Of a stretch of 64,000 bases of DNA, positions 33,764-41,823 are shown in pieces; positions within the stretch are counted from its first letter, which is position 1; each line of letters opens with the position of its first letter. Under the pieces are notes generated by a model. That model was not told where the DNA came from and searched no databases. It was given only the letters and a program-made list of their open reading frames with translations. A program made the translations under genes and the position numbers. This DNA comes from Micromonospora sp. LH3U1 (GTDB lineage Bacteria > Actinomycetota > Actinomycetes > Mycobacteriales > Micromonosporaceae): assembly GCF_028475105.1 (NCBI RefSeq), contig NZ_CP116936.1:2480001-2544000 (forward strand), read 5' to 3'.

Positions 33764-33889
33764 TCAGCGCCGACCGAACATCGCCCGGATCGCGGCGAGC
33801 AGCAGCAGGGCGCCGACCACCAGGCCGAGCAGGCGTACGCCGGGGATGTCGGCCGGGCTCGTCGCGTCGGCCAGCAGGGCGGGGTCCAT
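33764..33889 (-). CDS. Possible 41-residue single-helix membrane protein
   Basis: A short frame from ATG 33889 to TGA 33764 reads MDPALLADATSPADIPGVR, then a hydrophobic helix LLGLVVGALLLLAAIRAMF, and ends GRR. The acidic head, single helix and basic tail fit a small membrane protein. There is no strong ribosome site. The helix-like composition in an otherwise empty 366-bp spacer is the evidence. Confidence 0.4.
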   Translation of the reverse strand: MDPALLADATSPADIPGVRLLGLVVGALLLLAAIRAMFGRR

Positions 33890-34028
33890 CCCCGCACTCT
33901 CCCGGGATGCGGGCCACCGGGCAACTGTAAGGTTTATTGACTATTGAATCTCCCGATGTGACCATGGCAGGACCGCCTGCCGGTGGCGGTGCGCCGAGGG
34001 CGCGCGAGAGATGGGGTACGGGGGCCGC

Positions 34029-34109
34029 ATGAGCGAGCGCAACCAGCGGGTCGACGGGGGCGCACCGACGCCGATGATGGACATCAACAACTGTGCGAGG
34101 GCGGCGTGA
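34029..34109 (+). CDS. 26-residue leader peptide ORF coupled to the GH3 gene
   Basis: ATG 34029 has a GGGGG stretch 4-5 nt upstream and opens a 26-codon frame, MSERNQRVDGG then APTPMMDINNCARAA, whose TGA (34107-34109) overlaps the GTG start of the GH3 gene at 34106. That GTGA junction is the same coupling used by real operon pairs in this window. The peptide is hydrophilic with one Cys near the end. It could be an attenuator/leader or a small functional peptide; I recognise no family. Confidence 0.4.
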   Translation: MSERNQRVDGGAPTPMMDINNCARAA

Positions 34110-35596
34110 CCACGCCCAGCGGGCACCTTCCGGCGCTCGCCGCCGCCGTCCTGCAACCCGGGTTCGTCGGCACCACCCCGCCACCGTGGGTGTGCCGCTG
34201 GCTCGGTGAGGGCCTCGGCTCGGTGGTGCTCTTCGCCCGCAACGTCGTCGACTCCACGCAGGTGGCGGCGCTCACCGCCACGCTGCGCGCCGAGCGGCCG
34301 GACGTCATCGTGGCGATCGACGAGGAGGCCGGAGACGTCACCCGGCTCGAGTCGGTCCACGGCAGCTCCCGGCCCGGCAACCTCGCCCTCGGCGCGGTCG
34401 ACGACCCCGAGCTGACCGAGGCGGTCGCCCGAGACCTCGGCGTCGAGCTGGCCGCGGCGGGAGTCACCCTCAACTACGCCCCGGACGCCGACGTCAACTC
34501 CAACGCGGAGAACCCGGTGATCGGCGTCCGCTCGTTCGGTGCCGACCCGGCGCTGGTCGCGAGGCACACCGCCGCCTGGGTCCGCGGCCTCCAGGCCGGT
34601 GGCGTCGCGGCCTGCGCCAAGCACTTCCCCGGGCACGGCGACACCCGCGTCGACTCACACCACGACCTGCCCCAGATCACCGCCGACCGGGACCGGCTGG
34701 ACGCCTGCGAGCTGGCCCCGTTCCGGGCCGCCGTGTCCGCCGGGGTGCAGGCCGTGATGACCGGTCACCTGCTGGTGCCCGCGCTCGACCCGCACCTGCC
34801 GGCCACGCTGAGCCAGCGCATCCTCGGTGGGCTGCTCCGCGACGAGATGGGCTTCTCCGGCGTGGTGGTGACCGACGCGATGGAGATGCGCGCCGTCGCC
34901 GACCGGTACGGCTTCGCCGGGGCGACGGTCCGCGCCCTCGCCGCCGGAGCCGACGCGATCTGCATCGGCGGCGAACGGGCCGACGAGCAGGCGGCCCGCG
35001 AGCTGCGCGACGCCATCGTGGCCGCGGTCGTCTCCGGTGAGCTGCCCGAGGAACGCCTCGCCGAGGCGGCCAAGCGCGTCGGTCAACTCGCCGCCTGGAC
35101 GGTGGCCGCCCGCACCGCCGGGTCGGCCGGAGCGCGCGGTGCGACCGACGTCGGTCTGGTCGCCGCCCGCCGGGCCGTCCGGGTCACCACCGCCCGGACC
35201 GCGACGGTCGCGTTGCCGCTGACCCGCGCGGCGCACGTCGTCGAGTTCGAGCCGCCCCGCAACATCGCCATCGGCGCGGAGACCCCGTGGGGCATCGGCG
35301 CGCCGCTGGGCGAGCTGCTGCCCGGCACGAGCACGGTCCGCTACGCCGAACCCGACGTGCCGGCCGACCCCGGCGCCGGGGCGGGCGCTCGCCCACTGGT
35401 CCTGGTGGTCCGCGACCTGCACCGGCACGACTGGATGCGCGCCGCCGTGCAACGCGCGTTGGCCGTCCGGCCGGACGCGGTCGTGGTCGAGCTGGGCGTG
35501 CCCGAGCTGGTCACCGGGGCGGTGCACCTGGCCACCCACGGCGCCACCCGGGCCAGTGGGTGGGCCGCCGCCGAGGTGCTGGCCGGCGACCGCTGA
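34106..35596 (+). CDS. nagZ: Beta-N-acetylhexosaminidase, GH3 (NagZ-type)
   Basis: A 496-residue glycoside hydrolase. The barrel carries VIVAIDEEAGDVTRL, the NagZ signature CAKHFPGHGDTRVDSHHDLP (mobile loop with the catalytic Asp-His dyad) and VVTDAMEMRAVAD, whose Asp is the nucleophile. It has an additional C-terminal domain of about 160 residues, as in Gram-positive NagZ-like enzymes. No signal peptide is visible, so it probably acts on imported muropeptide fragments (GlcNAc-anhMurNAc or GlcNAc-MurNAc). The GTG at 34106 overlaps the stop of the leader peptide frame. Confidence 0.88.
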   Translation: MTTPSGHLPALAAAVLQPGFVGTTPPPWVCRWLGEGLGSVVLFARNVVDSTQVAALTATLRAERPDVIVAIDEEAGDVTRLESVHGSSRPGNLALGAVDDPELTEAVARDLGVELAAAGVTLNYAPDADVNSNAENPVIGVRSFGADPALVARHTAAWVRGLQAGGVAACAKHFPGHGDTRVDSHHDLPQITADRDRLDACELAPFRAAVSAGVQAVMTGHLLVPALDPHLPATLSQRILGGLLRDEMGFSGVVVTDAMEMRAVADRYGFAGATVRALAAGADAICIGGERADEQAARELRDAIVAAVVSGELPEERLAEAAKRVGQLAAWTVAARTAGSAGARGATDVGLVAARRAVRVTTARTATVALPLTRAAHVVEFEPPRNIAIGAETPWGIGAPLGELLPGTSTVRYAEPDVPADPGAGAGARPLVLVVRDLHRHDWMRAAVQRALAVRPDAVVVELGVPELVTGAVHLATHGATRASGWAAAEVLAGDR

Positions 35597-35600
35597 GCTG

Positions 35601-35649
35601 ACCGGCTGGCGCTGTTCGACCGGCTGGCGCTGTTCGACCGGCTGGCGCT
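35601..35649. repeat. 18-bp tandem repeat, 2.7 copies
   Basis: ACCGGCTGGCGCTGTTCG repeats at 35601 and 35619 exactly, with a partial copy at 35637. It fills the gap between the GH3 stop and the opposite-strand acetyltransferase stop, reaching into its last codon. Confidence 0.85.
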
Positions 35650-35935
35650 ACGCGAGGTCGGCGACCAGGTCCGCGTACTCGGGGTGCTTGTCGATGAACG
35701 CGGCCATGAAGGGGCACTGCGGCACCACCTTGGTGCCGCGAGCGCGGACCTGGTCCAGGGTGCCCCGGATCAGCGTGCCGCCCACGCCCTTGCCCTGGAA
35801 GCTCCGGTCCACCTCGGTGTGGGTGAAGACCAGGACCTCCCCGCGCGGCAGGTACGCCGTGAAGCCGGCCAGCGCGTCGTCGACCAGGATCTCGAAGCGG
35901 TGCTTTGCCGGGTTGTCCTCGACCAGGGTGCTCAT
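35648..35935 (-). CDS. Small GNAT-like N-acetyltransferase (YjdJ type)
   Basis: A 95-residue minimal GNAT protein. RFEILVDDALAGFTAYLPRG and VLVFTHTEVDRSFQGKGVGGTL give the beta-strands and the acetyl-CoA-binding Q-x-x-G-x-G loop (QGKGVG); CPFMAAFIDKHPEYADLV is the C-terminal helix found in this class. Target unknown. The ATG overlaps the stop of the desulfurase-like gene (ATGA), so it is translated after it. Confidence 0.87.
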   Translation of the reverse strand: MSTLVEDNPAKHRFEILVDDALAGFTAYLPRGEVLVFTHTEVDRSFQGKGVGGTLIRGTLDQVRARGTKVVPQCPFMAAFIDKHPEYADLVADLA

Positions 35936-37158
35936 CCGGCCATTCTCCCCGCGGCGTCGGTCAGCGCGTCCAGTTCGCCGAGCAACCGGTCCACCTCGTC
36001 GACGGTGTTGTAGTGGTAGATGCTGGCCCGCACCGCGCCACCGCTGTCGCGCAGACCCATCATCTGGAAGTACTCGTAGGCGTAGTAGTCACCGACGGAG
36101 AGGCAGAACCCGGCGGCGCCCAACGCCTCCTGGGTGGCCGCTGGTGACATCCCGGCGACCCGGAACGACACCGTCGGGCAGCGCCGGGCCGGCGAGCCGT
36201 AGACGGTGATCGCGGACCGCTCCGCGAACCCGGCGAGCAGCCGGTCCAGCAGTGCCTCCTCGTGCGCCTGGGCGGCGGCCAGCCCGGCGCGCAACCGCGC
36301 CCGCCGGTCCCCGACCGCGTCCGGGTCCAGCCCCGCCAGGTGATCCACCGCGGCGGTCACACCGGCCAGCAGCGGGAAGCTCGGGGTGCCGTACTCGAAC
36401 CGCTCCGGCACCCCGTCGGAGGAGGGCACCAGCTTCGCCGGGCGCAGCGCCGCCCACCGGGCCGGGTCGGCCACCATCGCCGCCAGGTGTGGCCCGGACC
36501 ACTTGTACGCGCTGGTGACCAGCACGTCGGCGCCGAGCGAGGCCAGGTCGGTCGGCCCGTGCGGCACCGAGTGCACCCCGTCGACGCAGACCAGAGCGCC
36601 GACGGTGTGAGCGGTCTTGGCGATCGCCGCCACGTCCGGCATCGTGCCGATGGCGTTGCTGCCGGCGGTCACCGCGACCAGCCGCGTCCGCTCACCGACC
36701 AGGTCCGCGTACTGGGCTGCGGGCAACTCACCGGTGTGCCGGTCCACCTCGGCCCAGCGCACCGTCGCGCCAGCCGCCTCGGCCGCCTGCACCCACGGTC
36801 GCACGTTCGCGTCGTGGTCGAGCCGGGAGACCACCACCTCGTCGCCCGGGCGCCAGCTCGCGCCGAGCGTGCGGGCCAGGGTGTACGTCAGCGCGGTGGC
36901 ACTCGGGCCCAGCACCACCCCGTCCGGGTCGGCGTCCAGCAGGTCGGCCACCGCCGAGCGGGCCTCGGCCACCATCTCCAACGACCGGCGACCCGGTACG
37001 AAGGCGGCGCTGCGGTTGCCGACCGCCGTACGCATGGCATCGGTGACCGCGTCGATCACACCGGCCGCGGTCTGGGTGCCCCCGGCCCCATCGAAGTGGA
37101 CGAAGCCCTCGGTCAGGGCGGGATAGGCAGCCCGGGTGCGGGCGATGTCGAACGGCAT
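35932..37158 (-). CDS. Cysteine desulfurase-like aminotransferase class V protein
   Basis: A 408-residue PLP enzyme of the cysteine-desulfurase-like family (TIGR01976 type). The N-terminus has YPALTEGFVHFDGAGGTQT; the PLP-contact Asp-His appears in VCVDGVHSVPHGP and the Schiff-base Lys in VLVTSAYKWSGPHLA. The late segment with GFCLSVGDYYAYEYFQMMG lacks the usual flexible-loop Cys of NifS/IscS, so sulfur transfer is not certain. It is upstream of, and coupled to, a tiny acetyltransferase. ATG 37158 has AGGG at 8 nt; the longer upstream frame is not protein-like. Confidence 0.85.
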   Translation of the reverse strand: MPFDIARTRAAYPALTEGFVHFDGAGGTQTAAGVIDAVTDAMRTAVGNRSAAFVPGRRSLEMVAEARSAVADLLDADPDGVVLGPSATALTYTLARTLGASWRPGDEVVVSRLDHDANVRPWVQAAEAAGATVRWAEVDRHTGELPAAQYADLVGERTRLVAVTAGSNAIGTMPDVAAIAKTAHTVGALVCVDGVHSVPHGPTDLASLGADVLVTSAYKWSGPHLAAMVADPARWAALRPAKLVPSSDGVPERFEYGTPSFPLLAGVTAAVDHLAGLDPDAVGDRRARLRAGLAAAQAHEEALLDRLLAGFAERSAITVYGSPARRCPTVSFRVAGMSPAATQEALGAAGFCLSVGDYYAYEYFQMMGLRDSGGAVRASIYHYNTVDEVDRLLGELDALTDAAGRMAG

Positions 37159-37253
37159 GTCCCGGACCCTAGCCGGTGCTCCCCGTGCCTGGTCGGCCGG
37201 CGGTGGATCACCGTTCGGCCGGACCGTCGCCGACGTCTCGTACTCTTGGTGAG

Positions 37254-37619
37254 GTGACGAACCGACCCGCCACCATGCCCATTCCCCCCATTCGCCGCGC
37301 CGCCGGTCTGTTCGCCGGTCTGGCACTCGGCCTCGCCGTGCTCGCCGGTTGCAGTTCCCAGGGCGCCTCCACCGACTGCGGGCTGGACGCCTGCACGGTC
37401 ACCTTCGAGCGGGGTGTCGACGCGAGCGCCACCATCCTGGGCGTCGAGGCCAAGCTGGTCGGCGCTGAGGGTGACCAGGTGACCGTCGAGGTCGCCGGCG
37501 AGCAGCTCAGCCTCACCACCGGCCAACAGGCCGCCGAGGCCGGAGGCTTCGGAGTCACCCTGGACAGCGTGACCGACCAGCAGGTCAAGATTCGCGTATC
37601 GCGCAACCCGGGCAACTGA
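37254..37619 (+). CDS. Secreted lipoprotein, unknown function
   Basis: A 121-residue precursor. A basic start is followed by a hydrophobic core and the lipobox LAGC (AGLFAGLALGLAVLAGCSS), so the protein is cleaved before Cys and anchored in the membrane, facing outward. The mature part (about 85 residues) is small, acidic and beta-rich (LTTGQQAAEAGGFGVTLDSV) with two Cys (DCGLDAC). No family recognised. GTG 37254 is likely; ATG 37275 would shorten the signal n-region. Divergent from the desulfurase-like gene. Confidence 0.75.
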   Translation: MTNRPATMPIPPIRRAAGLFAGLALGLAVLAGCSSQGASTDCGLDACTVTFERGVDASATILGVEAKLVGAEGDQVTVEVAGEQLSLTTGQQAAEAGGFGVTLDSVTDQQVKIRVSRNPGN

Positions 37620-37678
37620 CCTGGGCGGGCGGCGGTGGCCGACGTTTGGGAATCTTCCGAATCGGAGATTGTGACGCC

Positions 37679-38500
37679 ATGTCACTCACCCGTAGCGCCG
37701 AAGCCACCGCCTCCCGAACGGCGGACAGCCGGTGGCTGGAACTCCTCGCCCGGGCCGGCTTCATCGGCTACGGCATCGTCCACCTCCTCTTCGCCTGGTT
37801 GGCGTTGCAGATCGCGTTCGGCACGTCGTCCGACGACGGCGACCAGTCCGGCGCGCTGCGTACCCTCTCCGAACAACCGCTGGGTAAGTTCCTGGTCATC
37901 GCCACCGCGGTCGGTCTGCTCGCGATGGCGATCTGGCAGGCGCTGGAGGCGGCGGTCGGGCACCGCGCCGAGCGGGGCAAGGAGCGGGTCGTCGAGCGGC
38001 TCGCCTCGGCCGGCCGGACTGTCGTCTACCTCTACTTCGCCTGGACCGCCTTCAAGGTCTTCAAGGACGTCGGGTCGAACAGCGCCGACCAGCAGGAGGC
38101 GTTGACCGGCAAGCTGATGACCTCCAGCGGGGGTCGCTGGCTGGTCGGCCTGGCCGGGCTGGTGCTCGCCGGCATCGGCGTCGGCCTGGTCATCTACGGC
38201 ATCCTCAAGAAGTTCGAGAAGCACCTGAAGACCGGCGAGATGAGCCCGAAGACCCGCAAGCTGGCCCGCCGCCTCGGCACCGCCGGATACACCGCCAAGG
38301 GCGTCGCGTACGGCATCTCCGGTCTGCTGGTCATCGTGGCGGCGGTGAACTACGACCCGAAGAAGGCCCGTGGTCTGGACGCCGCGCTGCACACGCTGCG
38401 CGAGCAGTCGTACGGCACGTTCCTGCTGACCCTGGTGGCCCTCGGCATCGCCGCCTTCGGCCTCTACTGCTTCCTCCAGTCCCGGTACCGCAAGGTCTGA
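37679..38500 (+). CDS. DUF1206 integral membrane protein
   Basis: A 273-residue protein with three copies of the roughly 70-residue DUF1206 unit, each starting G(F/R)...GYGIVHLLFAWLALQIAFG-like helix pairs (near residues 25, 107 and 200) and joined by charged loops. Six helices in total. Function unknown; the family is widespread in actinobacteria. The ATG at 37679 is the first in a well-conserved N-terminus. The following gene is a mechanosensitive channel on the same strand, 83 bp away. Confidence 0.88.
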   Translation: MSLTRSAEATASRTADSRWLELLARAGFIGYGIVHLLFAWLALQIAFGTSSDDGDQSGALRTLSEQPLGKFLVIATAVGLLAMAIWQALEAAVGHRAERGKERVVERLASAGRTVVYLYFAWTAFKVFKDVGSNSADQQEALTGKLMTSSGGRWLVGLAGLVLAGIGVGLVIYGILKKFEKHLKTGEMSPKTRKLARRLGTAGYTAKGVAYGISGLLVIVAAVNYDPKKARGLDAALHTLREQSYGTFLLTLVALGIAAFGLYCFLQSRYRKV

Positions 38501-38583
38501 GCTGGTCGATTCCGGGGACGTCGGGCACTCTTGGGCTTTTGCCCGGAGTGCCCGACGTCTGGTCGAAGGGAAGCACCGAAGCC

Positions 38584-39771
38584 GTGCAGAGCTATCTCGA
38601 AACGGCCGTCGTCGCGCTCGTCGCGGCGGCGGTCGCCCTGTTCCTGGTCGAGGTCGTCCACCGGCTGACCCGGCGGTTCGGCCGCCGGTCGCAGCTGTTG
38701 ACCGAGCTGACCGATCACGCGCACCGCCCGTTCCAGGTCGCCGGCACGGTCGTCGCCGTGCAGTTCGCCGTCCGCCTCAGCACCGGGTACGCGGTCGGTG
38801 AGAGCTGGCGGCAGTTGCTGCTGCACCTGCTCGTCCTCGGCGTCATCGCCACCACCGCCTGGCTGGTCGCCTCCCTGCTGGTCGTCGTGGAGGACACCGC
38901 GCTGGCCCGGTTCCGGGTCGACGTGCCGGACAATCGGCACGCCCGGCGGGTACGGACCCAGGTGGTGATGCTGCGCCGACTGACCATCGCGGTGATCGTC
39001 ATCCTGACCGTCGGGGTCATGCTGATGACGTTCCCGAGCGTGCGTGGCATCGGCGCCGGGGTGCTGACCTCGGCCGGTGTGGTCGGTGTGGTGGCCGCGC
39101 TCGCCGCGCAGAGCCTGCTCGGCAACGTCTTCGCCGGCCTCCAACTCGCCTTCAGCGACGCCGTCCGGCTCGACGACGTGGTCGTCGTCGAGGGGGAGTG
39201 GGGTCGGATCGAGGAGCTGACCCTCAGCTACGTCGTCGTGCAGATCTGGGACGACCGGCGGTTGATCCTGCCCACCTCGTACTTCACCAGCAAACCGTTC
39301 CAGAACTGGACCCGGACCGAGGCGGCGGTGCTCGGCACCGCCGAGTTCGACGTGGACTGGGCGGTGCCGGTGCAGACCATGCGCGAGGAGCTGCGCCGCC
39401 TCGTCGAGGGCACCGAGCTGTGGGACGGGCGGGTCTGCGTCCTGCAGGTCACCGACGCCACCGGCGGGACGGTCCGGGTGCGGGCGCTGGTCAGCGCCGC
39501 CGACGCGGGCAGACTGTGGGACCTGCGCTGCCTGGTCCGGGAGCACCTGGTCGCCTGGATTCGGGACAACCGCCCGACCGCGATGCCCCGGATGCGTACC
39601 GAGCTGGGCGATGCCAGCAGCAACCTGCCCTGGCAGTGGGTGCAGCCGAGGCGGCCGGCCCGTCGCGCAACCGACACGGAGGCCGCCGACGACGCGCGCG
39701 TCTTCGGGGGCAGCGACGACGGCGACGCCCGCAGCGAAGCCTTCGTAGGCCCCGAAGAAACCCGCCCCTAA
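38584..39771 (+). CDS. MscS-family mechanosensitive ion channel
   Basis: A 395-residue channel with four helices. The pore helix and beta domain are clear: IGAGVLTSAGVVGVVAALAA, QSLLGNVFAGLQLAFSDAVR, LDDVVVVEGEWGRIEEL and ILPTSYFTSKPFQNW. The C-terminal cytoplasmic part ends in an acidic tail. It should open on membrane tension and release solutes in hypo-osmotic shock. I prefer GTG 38584, though AAGGGA is rather far; GTG 38548 or TTG 38539 are alternatives. It is followed by a C-rich tract and a long hairpin. Confidence 0.87.
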   Translation: MQSYLETAVVALVAAAVALFLVEVVHRLTRRFGRRSQLLTELTDHAHRPFQVAGTVVAVQFAVRLSTGYAVGESWRQLLLHLLVLGVIATTAWLVASLLVVVEDTALARFRVDVPDNRHARRVRTQVVMLRRLTIAVIVILTVGVMLMTFPSVRGIGAGVLTSAGVVGVVAALAAQSLLGNVFAGLQLAFSDAVRLDDVVVVEGEWGRIEELTLSYVVVQIWDDRRLILPTSYFTSKPFQNWTRTEAAVLGTAEFDVDWAVPVQTMREELRRLVEGTELWDGRVCVLQVTDATGGTVRVRALVSAADAGRLWDLRCLVREHLVAWIRDNRPTAMPRMRTELGDASSNLPWQWVQPRRPARRATDTEAADDARVFGGSDDGDARSEAFVGPEETRP

Positions 39772-39833
39772 CCCGCCCCCATCACCCCCTCCCACCCCAC
39801 CCCCACCCCACCTCCCACCCCCTCCAGCCCCAG

Positions 39834-39891
39834 GTGATCAAGAGGTTTCGGTCACCCGCGCCGGGTTTCTTGACCGAAACCTCTTGATCAC
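39834..39891. repeat. Perfect 21-bp inverted repeat in a 321-bp spacer
   Basis: Arms 39834-39854 and 39871-39891 match exactly (GTGATCAAGAGGTTT then CGGTCA) around a 16-nt loop. A C-rich tract (39772-39830) precedes it and a G-rich stretch (39900-39925) follows. The first 15 bases of the arm match the element at 16531. The gap 39772-40092 holds no convincing gene; its right end should contain the promoter of the holin operon, though I see no clear consensus. Confidence 0.8.
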
Positions 39892-40092
39892 GCGCATCGG
39901 GCGGGCGGGGGGTCCGTTGCGGGAGGTTTGGTCGGGCTTGGGTGGGGGATGTGCTGCCGGACGTCTCTGGCGCGATCGGGCGTTGGCGGCGCGCCGTCCG
40001 GTCAACGGGGACGGTGAGCTGCTTCGCGCGTTTTAGGATTGACGGGCGGCGACTCCGGGCATACAGCGCGGTGATGAGGAAAGGAGGACAGC

Positions 40093-40527
40093 ATGGCTGA
40101 CGTGGCGAACGCCCGCACATCCCAGAACGGGAGCGAGCCCTCCACCGCCGAGCTGGTGCAGCGAGCCACCGAGCAGGTCTCCCGCCTCGTACGGGACGAA
40201 CTGGCGCTGGCCCGGGCGGAGTTGACCCAGAAGGGCAAGCACGCCGGAATCGGAATCGGCCTGTTCGGCGGCGGCGGAGCGCTGGCGTTCTACGGCCTGG
40301 GAGCGCTGGTCGTCACGGCGATCCTGCTGCTCGACCTGGTGCTGCCCGCCTGGGCCGCCGCGCTGATCGTGGCGGTGGCGCTCTTCCTGCTGGCCGGCAT
40401 CCTCGCCCTGGTGGGCAAGAAGCAGGTCAGCCGTGCGGTCCCACCGGTGCCGGCGGCCACGGTCCGGAGCCTCCGGGCCGACGTGGACACCGTCACCGCC
40501 GCGGTGAAGGACAGGGGACGGTCATGA
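40093..40527 (+). CDS. Actinobacterial holin-like membrane protein (Phage_holin_3_6)
   Basis: A 144-residue protein: a 45-residue amphipathic helical region (ELVQRATEQVSRLVRDELALARAELTQKGKH), two membrane helices joined by a short turn (near 50-75 and 80-105) and a charged tail. This is PF07332, named after phage holins but encoded in most actinobacterial chromosomes with DUF3618 and DUF4235 partners, as here. No lysis genes are near, so a structural envelope role is more likely. AAAGGAGGACAGC precedes the ATG. Its stop overlaps the next ATG. Confidence 0.87.
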   Translation: MADVANARTSQNGSEPSTAELVQRATEQVSRLVRDELALARAELTQKGKHAGIGIGLFGGGGALAFYGLGALVVTAILLLDLVLPAWAAALIVAVALFLLAGILALVGKKQVSRAVPPVPAATVRSLRADVDTVTAAVKDRGRS

Positions 40528-40931
40528 CGGGCAACGGGACCGGCGACACGGAGGCGCTCCGCGAGGAGATCCGTCGCACCCGCGTCGAGTTGGGCGAGAC
40601 GATGGAGGCGTTGGCCGCCAAGGCCGACGTCAAGGCGCGCCTGAAGGAGTCCGCCGGGCAGGCCAAGGAGCGGATGCGCGAGCAGGCGGCGCAGACCGTC
40701 GCACGGGTCCGCGGGCAGGCCGCGCGTGGCGCCGGAATGGCGCGCGCGCAGGCGTACGAGGCGGGCGAGTTGGTGCGCGCGCAGGCGCACGAGACCGGCG
40801 GGCTGGTGCGCGCGCAGGCGCACGACAAGAGCGAGTTGGTGCGACGCAATCCGGTGCCGTGGGCGACGATCGCCGCGGGTGCGGTGGTCGCCGTGGTGGT
40901 GCTGATGATCGTTCGGGGGAGGCGTAGGTGA
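40524..40931 (+). CDS. DUF3618 membrane-anchored protein with internal repeats
   Basis: A 135-residue protein. REEIRRTRVELGETMEALAAKADVKARLKES is the DUF3618 core; then an Ala/Arg-rich helix with three 11-residue repeats (RAQAYEAGELV, RAQAHETGGLV, RAQAHDKSELV) and a C-terminal membrane helix (VPWATIAAGAVVAVVVLMIV) with a basic end. It is likely a tail-anchored coiled-coil protein that works with the holin-like partner. It is translated in ATGA overlap with both neighbours. Confidence 0.85.
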   Translation: MTGNGTGDTEALREEIRRTRVELGETMEALAAKADVKARLKESAGQAKERMREQAAQTVARVRGQAARGAGMARAQAYEAGELVRAQAHETGGLVRAQAHDKSELVRRNPVPWATIAAGAVVAVVVLMIVRGRRR

Positions 40932-41200
40932 GCAAGAGCATCGGCAGGGTCGCGTACCGGCCGGTCGGCGTGTTGTTGGGTATCGCCGCGGGCACGGTGG
41001 CTGGCGCGATCTTCCGGCAGGTCTGGAAGGTCACCGCGGGCGACGGTGAGGCGCCCAACGCGATCGACGAGGATCGCGGCTGGGGCGAGATCCTGGCCGC
41101 CGCGGCGTTGCAGGGGGCGATCTTCGCGGTTGTCCGGGCTGCCGTGGACCGGGGCGGCGCGGTCGGTGTCCGCCGGATGACCGGCAGCTGGCCGGACTGA
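40928..41200 (+). CDS. DUF4235 membrane protein
   Basis: A 90-residue protein with two membrane segments: VAYRPVGVLLGIAAGTVAGAIF, and ILAAAALQGAIFAVVRAAVD, separated by a charged loop (WKVTAGDGEAPNAIDEDRGW). This is the DUF4235 signature, a usual third partner of the holin/DUF3618 operon. The GTG at 40928 overlaps the previous stop (GTGA). A factor-independent terminator lies 16 bp after the stop. Confidence 0.87.
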   Translation: MSKSIGRVAYRPVGVLLGIAAGTVAGAIFRQVWKVTAGDGEAPNAIDEDRGWGEILAAAALQGAIFAVVRAAVDRGGAVGVRRMTGSWPD

Positions 41201-41215
41201 CCGCACAGCGACTTC

Positions 41216-41250
41216 AGCCCCCTTTCCGCATCGATGGGAAGGGGGCTTTC
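41216..41250 (+). terminator. Terminator of the holin-like/DUF3618/DUF4235 operon
   Basis: Arms 41216-41227 and about 41236-41247 (AGCCCCCTTTCC and its near-complement) followed by TTTC. One mismatch. Confidence 0.85.
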
Positions 41251-41488
41251 GCATGGCATCGGACGCCGCCCAGTGGGCCTGAGGCATCCGTCAGGTCACA
41301 TGTCGGAGAAATTCGTCGGAGAGGTCGTGACAGACTTTTTGCGTCCGTGATTTGCTGGTCCCCGCTGTTGCGAGATGGCGTGGGTTGAGAGAAGTCTCCT
41401 TCGTGGGGCCGCCTCAGGCGCCGCTGCTCGAAAACGGCCGATCGGCCGCACGGCGTGCACGGCCACCAGTTTTTAGAGGGAGATACAC

Positions 41489-41692
41489 ATGGCTCAGGGA
41501 ACCGTGAAGTGGTTCAACGCTGACAAGGGCTTCGGCTTCATCACCGTCGATGGTGGGGGTGCTGACGTGTTCGTCCACTTCTCGGCCATCCAGACCAGCG
41601 GCTACCGCTCGCTGGAGGAGAACCAGCGGGTGGAGTTCGAGATCGCTCAGGGTCAGAAGGGCCCGCAGGCTGAGCAGGTCCGTCCCATCTGA
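41489..41692 (+). CDS. cspA: Cold shock domain protein, CspA family
   Basis: A 67-residue cold shock protein that binds single-stranded RNA/DNA. RNP1 is KGFGFITV (residues 13-20) and RNP2 is VFVHFSAI (27-34). GAGGGAGA lies 8 nt before the ATG. The upstream 238 bp (41251-41488) has no gene and probably includes a long leader; the T5 run at 41336-41340 and several GC palindromes near 41430-41460 may be part of a fold that makes translation temperature dependent. A strong terminator follows. Confidence 0.92.
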   Translation: MAQGTVKWFNADKGFGFITVDGGGADVFVHFSAIQTSGYRSLEENQRVEFEIAQGQKGPQAEQVRPI

Positions 41693-41747
41693 GTACGATG
41701 GCCGGCCCCCGCCGGCCAGTGGGACGATCCGGCCAGGGGTCGTTGTG

Positions 41748-41779
41748 AAGCCCCGCATCCCGAGAGGGATGCGGGGCTT
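41748..41779 (+). terminator. Terminator of the cold shock gene
   Basis: A perfect 13-bp stem (AAGCCCCGCATCC, 41748-41760 with 41767-41779), 6-nt loop, then T and C. Confidence 0.88.
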
Positions 41780-41823
41780 TCCACGTTTCCGGGCCGGGTC
41801 GGGACCCACAGTGGACCGACTGG

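Noticed and set aside
40093..40527. Prophage remnant, because of the holin family name
   Set aside because: PF07332 is a chromosomal actinobacterial family with DUF3618 and DUF4235 partners; no lysin, integrase or phage structural gene is near.
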